A DNA stretch of 26,121 nt, from contig JBJSXF010000137.1 in the NCBI GenBank assembly GCA_046086225.1, forward strand, positions 1-26,121, in the 5' to 3' direction. Below the pieces are notes generated by a model, which did no database searches, had not been told where the DNA came from, and worked only from the letters and a program-made list of their open reading frames with translations. Both the position numbers and the translations under genes were made by a program. This document shows positions 8,050 through 17,225 of the stretch, piece after piece (positions within the stretch are counted from its first letter, which is position 1; each line of letters starts with the position of its first letter). Source of the stretch: JBJSXF01 sp046086225. Lineage in GTDB: Bacteria > Actinomycetota > Acidimicrobiia > IMCC26256 > PALSA-610.

Positions 8050-9179
8050 CGGGCCACCGTTCGCGATGCGGGCAGACTGCGGTAGGTGGCGTCCACCAGC
8101 GCGAAGGCGCGGGCGTCGTACTCCTCGCCTTCGTTCATCCGGTTCATCACGTAGGCCGCGGCGACCCGGTGCTCGGGGTCGGCCATGCCGAACGAACCGC
8201 CGAAGCCGGTGTGGCCGAACGCCGTCGGGCTGGGTCCGAACGAGCCCCAGTTGGGCATGAAGCCGACGGCCCAGTTCGGGTCTCCGAAGCCGCCGTCGCC
8301 GGGTTCGGCGCCGGACCGTTGCGCCATCCGGTGAACGGTTGCCGCGTCGACGAGGCGCACCCCGTTGCGCGTCCCTCCGGCGGCCAAGGTCCCGTAGACG
8401 GTGGCGACGGCCCGGGCGTTCCCGTGGCCGTTCACCGACGGGATCTCGGCCGACCGCCAGGCCGGGCTGTTGAACAGGCGGTCGGCGCGGTGGAGGCCGG
8501 GGAGCAGGGGATGCTCGTCGTCGACCCAGGACGGCAGGATCACGTCGGCGCACCGGCCGTGCTGCGTGGCGGGGAGCCCGATCCACGCATCGACGCCGAG
8601 CGGTCCGGTGATCTCCTCGGTGAGGAAGGCGCCCGGGGTGCGGCCCGTCACCCGGCGGATCAGCTCACCGACCAGGAACCCGAAGCTCAACGGGTGGTAC
8701 ATGGTCGTCGTGCCCGGCGCGTACATCGGCGCCGTCTCCGCCAGGCGCGCGCACGCCGCGTCCCAGTCGAGTAGCCGCCGGGCATCGCGGCCGGGCGCGA
8801 GCCACACGAGGCCGGCCCGGTGGTCGAGCACGTGGCGGACGAGGACGTGCTCCTTGCCCTGCTGGGCGAACTCGGGCCAGTAGCGCATCACCGGCGCGTC
8901 GAGCTCGAGCAGGCCGCGTTCGATTGCCATGTGGGCCATCAGGGCGGTGAGGCCCTTCGTGGTCGAGAACAGGTGGGTGATGGTGTCGCGCTGCCACGGG
9001 CGGGTGTGCTCGGCGTCGGCCCAGCCTCCCCAGATGTCGACGACCAGCTCCTCGCCGACGCTCACGGCGAACGACGCGCCCATCTCGCCGTGGTCGGCGA
9101 AGTTCCGGGCGAACGCGGCCCGGACCGCTTCGAACCCGGGGGCCACCGTGCCCTGCACCTCAATCGCCGACGGTGACAT
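8046..9179 (-). CDS. Beta-lactamase-fold serine hydrolase (EstB/class C-like esterase)
   Basis: The protein is ~377 aa in the penicillin-binding/beta-lactamase superfamily. The nucleophile motif SxxK is STTK (S72-K75 from this start). The tyrosine motif reads YHPLSFG in place of YxN, and the third motif is HTGFGGSFG in place of KTG. This combination is usual for esterases and transesterases such as EstB and LovD-type acyltransferases, not true beta-lactamases. I chose the ATG at 9179 because GAGG lies four bases upstream. An ATG at 9194 in the same frame is possible. The gene overlaps the preceding stop by about 20 bases. Without a signal peptide it would be cytoplasmic, so an acyl-transfer or deacylation step in the operon pathway is possible (inference). 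Confidence 0.85.
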   Translation of the reverse strand: MSPSAIEVQGTVAPGFEAVRAAFARNFADHGEMGASFAVSVGEELVVDIWGGWADAEHTRPWQRDTITHLFSTTKGLTALMAHMAIERGLLELDAPVMRYWPEFAQQGKEHVLVRHVLDHRAGLVWLAPGRDARRLLDWDAACARLAETAPMYAPGTTTMYHPLSFGFLVGELIRRVTGRTPGAFLTEEITGPLGVDAWIGLPATQHGRCADVILPSWVDDEHPLLPGLHRADRLFNSPAWRSAEIPSVNGHGNARAVATVYGTLAAGGTRNGVRLVDAATVHRMAQRSGAEPGDGGFGDPNWAVGFMPNWGSFGPSPTAFGHTGFGGSFGMADPEHRVAAAYVMNRMNEGEEYDARAFALVDATYRSLPASRTVAR

Positions 9180-10161
9180 ACCACCTCGATGCATCGAGCT
9201 CGGGGGCCTCCCGGGGCGGGAAGGCCGTCACCGAGAACGCGAACAGCCAATCGATCTCCGTGGCGCCGACCGCGCGCAGGTGCTCGCCGTAGACGGGATG
9301 GGGGGTGCTGTTCGCGAACTCGAGGTCGTGGGCGCCCGGGTTCGCGCGCAGCCAGCCGAGCGAGCCGACGAGGAGCTCCTCCAGGGCGGCGGCATCGACA
9401 GCGAGCAGATCCTCCAACTTGCCGCCCGCGTCGTCGCTGAAGACCGTGTAGCCGAGCAGGTGGCCGGTGCCCGGCGCCCGCAGCTCGAGGCGCAGGCCGG
9501 GTCGGCGGGCGACGCTCGAGGCGTCCCGCACGACTGCGCACTCGATGCCGAGTCCCTCCCGCGCCGCAGGCCACAGATCGTCGTACTCGGGACCGGGCGG
9601 GTCGTCGGCGGGCGCGACCCGTCCGTTCGCCGTGGCGCCGTGCCGGAGGTCGAGGCGGAGGCCGTTGCCGAGCGTGACCCGGGACCCGGAGGTGTCGTCC
9701 GGGTAGGTGCGCAACTCCGAACGGCGGACCATCTTCGGGTTGGGCAGGCTGAACACGAGCTCCCAGCCGTGCCGGGTGCGCTCGGGTCTCGACGCCACGA
9801 TCATGCGGCGCAGCGGATCGCCCTCGTCGACCGTGACGACGCCGCGCTCGGCTCGGCGGACGCGCGGATCGAGCACGACCGAGCGGGCCCGGCCCGCCCG
9901 GCCGACCCGATCGAGGAACTGTACGCGGTGCGGTGAGTACATGGCGATGCCGAGGACCTCGCCGCCGGGCTCGTGGACCGCCCCCATCACGAGCCACGGG
10001 CCCTCGGGGTCGTCGGCGACCCACGAGCGTACGTCGGCCTCGGTGACCGGTCCCCATCCCGCGAGGTCGAACAGCCGCACGACCGCGCCGAGTTCGCGCG
10101 CCTGGTCGAGGGGCCGGTAGACGAGCGTCGCCGGATCGACCGGCGTCGGTTCCCCGCCCAT
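9160..10161 (-). CDS. GNAT-like protein, second of two tandem paralogues
   Basis: The 333-aa protein is clearly homologous to its neighbour and of exactly equal length. Shared signatures in order are YRPL...EL, RLFDLAGWGPV, EVLGIAMYSPHR, VLDPRVRR, FSLPNP.MVRR..LRT, a YDDLWPAAREGLGIECAV block, PHPVYG..LRAVGATE and a closing RWYVTVGD. The central GxVLDPxxRR strand-loop and the late D-L-L-A-V-D strand look like two GNAT acetyltransferase folds in series. The acyl-CoA loop is not unambiguous, so the enzymatic call is tentative. The ATG overlaps the upstream stop by one base (TGATG). A role as sugar N- or O-acyltransferase in the operon is plausible but unproven. Confidence 0.7.
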   Translation of the reverse strand: MGGEPTPVDPATLVYRPLDQARELGAVVRLFDLAGWGPVTEADVRSWVADDPEGPWLVMGAVHEPGGEVLGIAMYSPHRVQFLDRVGRAGRARSVVLDPRVRRAERGVVTVDEGDPLRRMIVASRPERTRHGWELVFSLPNPKMVRRSELRTYPDDTSGSRVTLGNGLRLDLRHGATANGRVAPADDPPGPEYDDLWPAAREGLGIECAVVRDASSVARRPGLRLELRAPGTGHLLGYTVFSDDAGGKLEDLLAVDAAALEELLVGSLGWLRANPGAHDLEFANSTPHPVYGEHLRAVGATEIDWLFAFSVTAFPPREAPELDASRWYVTVGD

Positions 10162-11162
10162 CAGTCGCCGGCCGTCATGTAGAAGCGCTCGGCGGTGAAC
10201 GGCGGGTCGGTGGCGGGGTCGAGGGAATCCACCGACAGCGAGAAGACCCAGTCGCTCTCCGTGGGCTCGAACTGCCGGAGGGCATCCTCCACGATCGGGT
10301 GCGGGAGTGTGAACAGCTCCTCGCACTCGATCTCGTCCGGGTGGGCGCGCAGCCAGGCGACCGTCGACTGGACCACGAGCCCGAGCGTCTCGCGATCGAC
10401 GGCGAGGACGTCGGAGAGCGTGTGATCCGAGATGCAGGCGTACCCCAGAAGCTCAGGGGACCCGGGGTGCCGGAACTCGAGGCGCGGATTCCGGCTGCGC
10501 ACGTGGCCGAGCCCTTCCGCGTTGCGCAGCACTGCGCACTCGAGGCCGAGACCGTCGCGGGCCGCCTCCCAGAGCGCGTCGTACTCGAGCCCGATCTCCC
10601 CACCCCGACGGACCTCGAGGGTCGGCTCGATGTGGGACGCGTCCTCGATCGGGATAACCAGCCCGGGTCCGTACTCGATGTTGCTCTCCGGGGTGGGGGG
10701 GGCCACGGTGCGCAACGCCCGGCGGCGGACGATCACCGGATTGGGGAGGCTGAACGTGAACTCCCAGCCCCGCTCGCGCAGCACCGGCAGGGCGGCTGTC
10801 GACAGCAGGCGGAGCGGATCCGTCGCGTCGACGGCCGTAGTTCCCCGGCCCGATCGGCGGAGCCGGGGGTCGAGGACTGCGGCCCGACCCCGAGCGGCGA
10901 TGCCGACGCGGTCGTGCAGCCACATGCGGTACGGGCTCCAGAGGGTCATGCCCAGGATCTCGTCGCGGCGGTCGTCGGCGATCACCATGATGACGCCGCC
11001 CCCCAGCTGGCCGTGCAGGAACCATCGGCCGAGGGTCTCGGGCGCGACCGGACCCCATCCGGCCAGGTCGTAGAGCCGGCTGATGTGGTGCAGCTCGCCG
11101 TCGCCCTTCAGGGGCCGGTAGGTGAGGTCGGTCGGTTCGATCGCGTCGGGACGGGGCGTCAT
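10161..11162 (-). CDS. GNAT-like protein, first of two tandem paralogues
   Basis: This 333-aa protein shares the same ordered signatures as its downstream neighbour: YRPL, RLYDLAGWGPV, EILGMTLWSPYR, VLDPRLRRSGRG, FSLPNPVIVRRRALRT, YDALWEAARDGLGLECAV, LPHPIVEDALR and a final RFYMTAGD. Both halves suggest GNAT-type folds. The two copies have diverged substantially, so the duplication is old and each copy is probably functional. The gene starts with ATG four bases after the ABC transporter stop. A likely role is acyl transfer to a sugar or lipid intermediate, inferred from operon context. An uncharacterised non-enzymatic role cannot be excluded. Confidence 0.7.
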   Translation of the reverse strand: MTPRPDAIEPTDLTYRPLKGDGELHHISRLYDLAGWGPVAPETLGRWFLHGQLGGGVIMVIADDRRDEILGMTLWSPYRMWLHDRVGIAARGRAAVLDPRLRRSGRGTTAVDATDPLRLLSTAALPVLRERGWEFTFSLPNPVIVRRRALRTVAPPTPESNIEYGPGLVIPIEDASHIEPTLEVRRGGEIGLEYDALWEAARDGLGLECAVLRNAEGLGHVRSRNPRLEFRHPGSPELLGYACISDHTLSDVLAVDRETLGLVVQSTVAWLRAHPDEIECEELFTLPHPIVEDALRQFEPTESDWVFSLSVDSLDPATDPPFTAERFYMTAGD

Positions 11163-11166
11163 CGGG

Positions 11167-13020
11167 TCAGGCCTCCGGTTCGGCGGTCGATCGTGCGGAG
11201 GACGGTGCGGCCTCGGGGTCGGCCGCCCCGATCAGGTGCGCACGATGGAAGGTCGCGTAGGCGCCGCCGGCGGCCATGAGCTCGGCGTGGCTCCCCGTCT
11301 CGACGATGCGTCCCTGCTCCAACACGACGATGCGATCGGCCCGCTGCACCGTGGACAGCCGGTGGGCGATCACCACCACCGTACGCTTCCCCCGGAGCCG
11401 GTCGATGCTCTCCATCACCGCGGCCTCGGACACTGCGTCGAGCGCGCTGGTGGGCTCGTCGAGCACGAGGACGGGTGCGCCCTTCAGTAGGGCCCGGGCG
11501 ATCGAAAGCCGTTGCTGCTGGCCGCCGGAGAGCCGGGTGCCCCCCGGCCCGAGCACGGTGTCGTAGCCGTCGGGGAGCGCGTTCACGAAGTCGTCGGCGG
11601 CGGCTTCCCGGGCCGCGGCCTCGATCTCGGCCCGATCCGCACCGGGCCGGCCGTACCCGATGTTCGCGGCGACCGTGCCGGGGAGGAGCAGGGTCTCCTG
11701 GCTGACGAGCGCGACGTGCGCCCGGACGTCGCGGACGCGCAGGTCGCGCAGGTCGATGTCGTCGATGGTCACGCGGCCGGTCCAGGGGTCGAACGCGCGC
11801 TGCACGAGCCCGATCAGGGTGCTCTTGCCCGCACCCGTGCTGCCGACCAGCGCCACCATCTCGCCGGCCCCGATGCGCAGGTCGATCTGCCGGAGCACCG
11901 GACGCTCGGGCTCGTACCCGAAGGTCACCCCGGCGAAGTCGATTGCGGCGCCGCCGACCGCGGGGGGCAGGGTGCGCGGGTGGGTGGGCTCGGGCAGGGC
12001 CGTGCCCGCCTCGAGGACGGCGAGCACCCGCGAGGCGCTCGCCCGCGAGATCGCGACGCCCTGCGCCAGCGCGGCGAGCGCGGCGACCGGCCCGAGGAGG
12101 GAGGCGACGTACGTCGAGAGCAGCACGAGATCGCCGACCGTCGTCCGACCGGCGATGGCATCCCATCCGCCCACGACCATGACCACTGTGACCCCGAACG
12201 CCGTGAAGGCGGCGATCGACATCGCGTAGCCGAAGTACGAGCGCTGGAGATCCATCAGGGTGCGGAACCGGTTGCCGACCACGGCGTCGAACCGGCGCTG
12301 CTCGCGGGCTTCGCCCGAGAAGCCCTGCACCTCGGGGATCGCGGTGAGCGTGCGCTCGATCGCGGTGCTGAGGTCGCCTTCGGCGTCGGCCGCGGCGAGC
12401 GAGCGGTGCATCATCGGCCGCATCGATCGCTTCATCGGCAGCAGCATGGGCAGCGCCGCGCCGAAGGCGAGCAGGGCGAGCGGCCAGTTGATCGTCCAGG
12501 CGATGACGATCATGAGCCCGAGGTTCATCGACGCGCCCACGGCGCCGAGGCCGACGCTCACCACGAGCACCTGGGCGGCCCGGGAATCGAACGTGATCCG
12601 CCGGATGTCGTCACCCGAGACGTTGCCGGCGGTGTGGGCGATCGAACGTTGCTGCACGGCCGAGAGCAGGTCGGCCGCGACGTCCATGCTCATCTGCTGC
12701 CCCATGGTCTGGCGGCCGACCTGGCGGACGGCGGTGAGAGCGGCGGCCACGACCACGAGCGCGAGGCTGAGGACACCGAGCAGCACGAGCCGGCCGGTGG
12801 TGCCGTCCACGCCGGGGATGCGCTCGGCGCCTGCCATCCACGTCGGGAGTCGGTCCTCCCGGAGCACGTCGTCGATCGCGATCTTGGTGGTCCAGGGCAT
12901 GGCCGCGGCGACGAGCGCCGAGAGGAACGCGACGCCGACCTGGCCGCCGAGCCGAGCCCGGTAGGGCCGGGCGTATCGGAGCATCGATCGCCACCACGGC
13001 CCGGCGTTGCGGTCAGGCAT
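11167..13020 (-). CDS. ABC exporter, fused membrane and ATPase domains (second half-transporter)
   Basis: The 617-aa half-transporter belongs to the MsbA/multidrug exporter type. An N-terminal six-helix membrane domain (about residues 25-330) is followed by a complete ATPase domain: Walker A GSTGAGKST (393-401), signature LSGGQ (497-501), Walker B VLVLDEP with D521 and catalytic E522, and an AHRLS H-loop. The ATG overlaps the end of the upstream ABC gene by eight bases, so the two halves are translated together and probably form a heterodimer. In this operon it would export the glycan or lipid-linked product. With an intact ATPase it could also work as a homodimer if the partner is dead. Confidence 0.93.
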   Translation of the reverse strand: MPDRNAGPWWRSMLRYARPYRARLGGQVGVAFLSALVAAAMPWTTKIAIDDVLREDRLPTWMAGAERIPGVDGTTGRLVLLGVLSLALVVVAAALTAVRQVGRQTMGQQMSMDVAADLLSAVQQRSIAHTAGNVSGDDIRRITFDSRAAQVLVVSVGLGAVGASMNLGLMIVIAWTINWPLALLAFGAALPMLLPMKRSMRPMMHRSLAAADAEGDLSTAIERTLTAIPEVQGFSGEAREQRRFDAVVGNRFRTLMDLQRSYFGYAMSIAAFTAFGVTVVMVVGGWDAIAGRTTVGDLVLLSTYVASLLGPVAALAALAQGVAISRASASRVLAVLEAGTALPEPTHPRTLPPAVGGAAIDFAGVTFGYEPERPVLRQIDLRIGAGEMVALVGSTGAGKSTLIGLVQRAFDPWTGRVTIDDIDLRDLRVRDVRAHVALVSQETLLLPGTVAANIGYGRPGADRAEIEAAAREAAADDFVNALPDGYDTVLGPGGTRLSGGQQQRLSIARALLKGAPVLVLDEPTSALDAVSEAAVMESIDRLRGKRTVVVIAHRLSTVQRADRIVVLEQGRIVETGSHAELMAAGGAYATFHRAHLIGAADPEAAPSSARSTAEPEA

Positions 13021-14819
13021 CGTCGCCGTCCGTGAATTGCAGGGTTCGGAACCGCGCGTAGGTGCCCTGGTGGTCCATCAGCTCCTGGTGCGTGCCCTGC
13101 TCGACGACACGGCCGTGCTCGAGGACCGCGATGCGATCGGCGGCGCGGACGGTCGTCAGTCGGTGCGCGATCACGACGACGGTGCGCCGACCGGCGAGCG
13201 AGCGCAGCACATCGACGACGATCTGCTCGGACGCCGCGTCGAGCGCGCTCGTCGGCTCGGCGAGCACGAGCATCGACGCCGGGGAGCAGAGCGCCCGGGC
13301 GATGGCGAGGCGTTGCCGTTGACCCCCGGAGAGCGAGGCGCCGCGCTCCCCGACGACGGTGTCGTAGCCGTCGGGGAGGTCGCGGATGAACTCGTCGGCT
13401 CCGGCGGCTCGGGCCGCGGCCTCGATCGCGGCCCGGGTCGAGTGCGGGGCCCCGTAGGCGATGTTGTCGGCGATGGTGAGCGGCATGATGACCGGGTCCT
13501 GGCGCACCACGGCGACGGTCGCGCGGAGGTCGGCGAGGGCGAGGTCGCGCAGGTCGATGCTGTCGAGGAGGATCCGACCCTGTCGGGGGTCGATCACCCG
13601 GGTGATCGCGGCGACGAGCGTCGATTTGCCGGCGCCGGTCGGACCGACGATCGCCAGGATCTCCCCCGGCGCGATGCCGAGGTCGAGGTCGTGGAGGACC
13701 GGCCGATCGGGGGCGTACTCCGCGGTCAGGCTCTCGATCTCGATCCGGGGCGGTGTCGGGGTCTTCGGTCGGGCGACCGGGGTCGTCGGCTCGGGCACGG
13801 CGTCGTCGTTCCCGAGAACGTGGTCGAGCCGGTCGAGCGACGGGACCGAGGACCGGTAGGTGCGGTGGAGGCCGAGCAGGGTCTCGGCCTGCCCCTGCAG
13901 GGTCGTGACGTAGGCGAGGAACACGAGCAGCGTGCCGAGGCTCATCGAGCCGTTCGCGACCGACCGACCGCCGAGGACGAGCACGAGGGCGACGCCCGCA
14001 TTGGTGATGAGGAGCCCGACCGACTGGGCGAGGACGTCGACGAACGCCGACCACCGGGTCGCGACGACCGTCCGGTCGGAGAGCGTCCGGAACGTGTCGA
14101 GGTTGCGGCTCTCGGCCGTGTACGACTGCACGAGGGGCACGGTCTGCACGACCTGGGTGACGAACGACATCATCTCCGACTGCGCGGTGCGCGAGGCGGC
14201 GGCCCGGGCCTCGAGGCGGGGCCCGAAGAAGGCGGCGACGCCGGCCAGCACCGGGGCCGCGGCCAGCACCACCAGGGTCAGCGACGGGCTCTGGTTCCAC
14301 GCCGACCAGGTGACCGCGGCGATCGTCAGCAGGCCCATGAGCGGTGCGATGAGCACGCTGCTCGCGGCCGTGTAGACGGCCGAGCTGTCCCACTGGACGC
14401 GGCTCATCAGATCGCCGACTTCGTGGCTCTGGTGGAACCGCAGTGACAGTCGCACGAGCACGGCGTGCAGGTCGGACATCACGGCCCCGACCATCCGCTG
14501 GCCGGCCGACTCCCACTGCCAGTTGATGCCGTTGGTCACCGCGGCGAGCGAGGGCGGTGGCGAGCGCGAGCAGCCCGGCGAGGACGACGAGGCCCCGTTG
14601 CCCCAGGTTGCCGAGCCCGAGCGCCGAGAGCAGCTGTCCGGGGACGCCCTGCACCTCGGCCCCTCCGATGCCGTTGTCCACGAGCAGCTTGAGCGGCAGC
14701 GGCTGGAGGGCCACCGCCGCCGACGACACGAGCGTGAGCGCTCCGATGCCGACGAGTCGCCGGGTTTCGCGACGCGGGTAGCGCCACGACGGCCGGGAGC
14801 GGTCGGCGCGCCGACTCAC
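13013..14819 (-). CDS. ABC exporter half-transporter, interrupted by a 4-bp frameshift and with altered Walker B
   Basis: The start is the GTG at 14819, overlapping the upstream stop as GTGA. Residues ~1-90 (VSRRADRS..., VGIGALTLVSSAAVALQPLP, LKLLVDNGIGG, LLALATALA) are in one frame. The rest, from AAVTNGINWQWES onward, is one base out of phase. The switch falls in a CTCG-CTCG tandem repeat (14545-14552), and removing one copy restores a continuous ~600-aa protein. The C-terminal ATPase has Walker A GPTGAGKST and LSGGQRQR, but Walker B reads MLVLAEP: the magnesium-binding Asp is Ala while the catalytic Glu stays. It may be a decaying pseudogene, a degenerate partner in a heterodimer, or a sequencing error at the repeat. 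An internal start near 14539 would lack the first helices. Confidence 0.85.
14545..14552. repeat. 4-bp tandem duplication (CGAG x2) causing the frameshift
   Basis: CGAGCGAG on the plus strand reads CTCGCTCG in the gene. One extra CTCG gives +4 bases, hence a +1 phase. With a single copy the codons read A-T-A-L-A-A-V-T-N, joining the two reading frames without a gap or odd residue. Confidence 0.8.
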
Positions 14820-17215
14820 GGCGAGGGCGAGGGTGCGGCGGCCTGCTCGACCGCCCGGTGCACGGCGGTGCGGACCAGGCGGTGGCCGGCGAGGAAGTCG
14901 TGGATCACGCCGAGCCCGGCCCCGACGAGCGCGACGATGGTCACGATCCACCACGAGAGTGCGGCAGCCGCGGCCGCGGCCGCGACGAGTGCCCACCACC
15001 GTCGCCGCGGCCGCGTGCGCACTTTGGCCCGGGGCACCCAGCCCCACGCCACGGCGAGGGTGATCCGGGTGCGCAGGGCGGGCCCGGCGGTGGCGTCGAG
15101 GTCCCACTCGTCGGTCGGCCCGCCGATGCGGACGCCGAGGCCCTCGGCGCGGAGCATGCGCTCGAGGTCGAGGAGCCACGCGGCCCGGTCACCCCACCAG
15201 GGGCGGGCCGTCACGGCGTGCGCGGCGTGCCGAGGTGCCCGGAGCCGCCCCCACGTGCGGACGAACGGCTGGGCCACGTGCAGCCAGCCCACCGTCGCGC
15301 GCAAGCGACCGGCGTGAGCTCCGGTCCGGGGGGTGGCGATCGCCATGGCGATGCCGAAGGCGGGAACGAGCGCAGCCACCCCGACGGCGGCCGCTGCGAA
15401 CCACGACGAGGCGAAGGCCAGGGTGAAGAGGACCGCGGCGATGGCCGGAACCGCCGGGAGCAACGCCCCGGCCCAGGCCGCGGCCTCGGGCGATCGCCGC
15501 CGGGTGATGCCCTGGTAGGGCGCCAGGCCCTGCGAGCCGTGGTAGACGACCGGGCGGAGCAAGCGGGGCAGCAGGCCGACGCCGCCGTAGATCACCCCGG
15601 ACCAGCGGGCCTGGCCGAGGCCGTTGAACCGGTGGGGGTGGGCCCGGGCCAGCATCGCCTCGGCGCGCCCGTAGCCGCGCTGCTGGCGGAGGTAGCCCCG
15701 CACGGTGGCTCGCCGGTGGTGGCAGACCTGGGCGGCGGGGGCGAACGCGATCTCGCCGCCCTGCTCCAGCACCTTCCAGCACACGTCGACGTCGTCGCCC
15801 GCCGATGTGTAGACGGGGTCGAAGCCGCCGACGGCGAGCAGTACCTCTCGGCGGAAGGCCATGTTGCACCCGGGCACGTGCTCGGCGCGATCGTCGGCGT
15901 GCAGCACCTCGCAGGGCGAGCCGGGCGACAGCGCCACCGCCTGCTCGGTGACCCCCGCCTCGGCGAACGGGAGATTGGGGCCACCGGCGGCGTGCACCGA
16001 CGGCTGATCGAACGCGAGGGCCAGGTACCAGGGCCACTGGGGGTGACACGCGGCGTCGGCATCGCAGAAGGCGACGATCGCGCCCGTGCTCCGCTGGATG
16101 CCGGCATTGCGGGCTCGGCTCAGGCCCCCGTGCGGGAGCTCGAGGAGGACGGCCGGGAAAGCGCGGGCGATCTCGGCCGTGGCGTCGGTCGATCCGTCGT
16201 CGCAGACGATCACCTCGAGGTCGGGGTAGTCGCAGGCCGCGAGCGCGGTGAGGCACTCGAGCAGCGTGCGTTCCTCGTTGTGCGCGCAGACGATCACCGA
16301 GATCCGCGGCCACTCGTCGCGCAGCGCCTTCATCGGGCGTCCGGCCCACTCGCGAACCGCCGCCGCGGCCGGTCGCTCGGCACGATCGGCGGTCGTGATC
16401 CCGAAGCCCCAGCCCTCGACCGGTCGGCCGTTCACGCCCCACTCGTCGGTGTAGGCGAACACCATCGCTCCGGCGCAGCCCTCCTCGTCGATGATGCGCA
16501 GCTGATGCTCGAGCAGCCGGGCCTGGGCCTCGGGGTCATGCACCGCGGACGCGAGGCCCAGCTCGGTGATGAGGAGCGGGCGGTCGCTGCTGACGATCTG
16601 GAGGTGGCGCACGTAGCGGCGGAAGGCCTCGGGGTCTTCGAGGAACACGTTGAAGCTGTGGAGATCGATGCCGTCGACCGTGAGGTACTCGGTGGACGGG
16701 AAGCTGGTGTAGGTAGTCGGCAGCGCCGGATCGGCGGCGTGCACGTGCTGCACGAGGGCCGACAGCACGTCCTCCACCGCATGGATGCCGTGGACCCGCG
16801 CCACGTCGGCGGGCACCTCGTTGCCGACGGTGACCGCGAGCACCTCGGGTCGCCCGGCACACCGGTCGAGCAGCTCGTCGAGCGCCCGGCGGCCGGCGTC
16901 GAGGACGGCGCGATGGGTGGCGCGGCCCGGACGATCGGCGTCGCGCCAGTCGCGGTAGTCGGCCCCCACGATGAGCCGCAGGTCGTGCGCGGTGACGGCG
17001 TCGAGCAGGTCGGTCGGGGGAGTGTCGTAGACGCGGATGGTGTTGAGGCCCAGCCGGTGCATGTGCTCGACGTCGCGGGCGATCCGGTCCGGGGGCGGGA
17101 ACCGGGCGCCATCGGCGCGCGGGAGGAACGACCCGTAGGTCACGCCCCGGGCCGAGAAGCGGGTGTCGCCGAGCCGGAGGTGCTTCCCGTCCGTGATGAC
17201 CCGCCCCGTGCTCAT
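14816..17215 (-). CDS. Glycoside hydrolase-like/GT2 fusion glycosyltransferase with C-terminal membrane segments
   Basis: The 799-aa protein leads the operon. Residues ~15-290 form a clan-A-type TIM barrel like GH17/GH5 enzymes, with acid/base E133 in VGNEVP and probable nucleophile E218 in ITELGL. Residues ~303-540 form a GT2 transferase: SVIVCAHNEE, CDDGSTD (339-344), DAD (385-387), GDDVDVCW and the acceptor motif QQRGYG (511-516). Hydrophobic segments follow (about 565-620) and a second pair near the C-terminus (ALVAAAAAAAALSWWIVTIV). Fusions of this kind build or remodel beta-glucans in other bacteria (NdvB/NdvC-type systems). The ATG is chosen because GGAGGAAGG lies five bases upstream. 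There is no signal peptide, so the barrel is probably cytoplasmic. The product glycan is unknown. Confidence 0.9.
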   Translation of the reverse strand: MSTGRVITDGKHLRLGDTRFSARGVTYGSFLPRADGARFPPPDRIARDVEHMHRLGLNTIRVYDTPPTDLLDAVTAHDLRLIVGADYRDWRDADRPGRATHRAVLDAGRRALDELLDRCAGRPEVLAVTVGNEVPADVARVHGIHAVEDVLSALVQHVHAADPALPTTYTSFPSTEYLTVDGIDLHSFNVFLEDPEAFRRYVRHLQIVSSDRPLLITELGLASAVHDPEAQARLLEHQLRIIDEEGCAGAMVFAYTDEWGVNGRPVEGWGFGITTADRAERPAAAAVREWAGRPMKALRDEWPRISVIVCAHNEERTLLECLTALAACDYPDLEVIVCDDGSTDATAEIARAFPAVLLELPHGGLSRARNAGIQRSTGAIVAFCDADAACHPQWPWYLALAFDQPSVHAAGGPNLPFAEAGVTEQAVALSPGSPCEVLHADDRAEHVPGCNMAFRREVLLAVGGFDPVYTSAGDDVDVCWKVLEQGGEIAFAPAAQVCHHRRATVRGYLRQQRGYGRAEAMLARAHPHRFNGLGQARWSGVIYGGVGLLPRLLRPVVYHGSQGLAPYQGITRRRSPEAAAWAGALLPAVPAIAAVLFTLAFASSWFAAAAVGVAALVPAFGIAMAIATPRTGAHAGRLRATVGWLHVAQPFVRTWGRLRAPRHAAHAVTARPWWGDRAAWLLDLERMLRAEGLGVRIGGPTDEWDLDATAGPALRTRITLAVAWGWVPRAKVRTRPRRRWWALVAAAAAAAALSWWIVTIVALVGAGLGVIHDFLAGHRLVRTAVHRAVEQAAAPSPSP

Positions 17216-17225
17216 CGGTCCTTCC

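Noticed and set aside
8046..9179. True beta-lactamase (antibiotic resistance)
   Set aside because: The second and third motifs (YHPL, HTG) fit EstB-like esterases better than class C enzymes, and there is no signal peptide.
11512..13035. Open frame (507 aa) on the plus strand
   Set aside because: Antisense to the intact ABC transporter, with biased composition and no motif.
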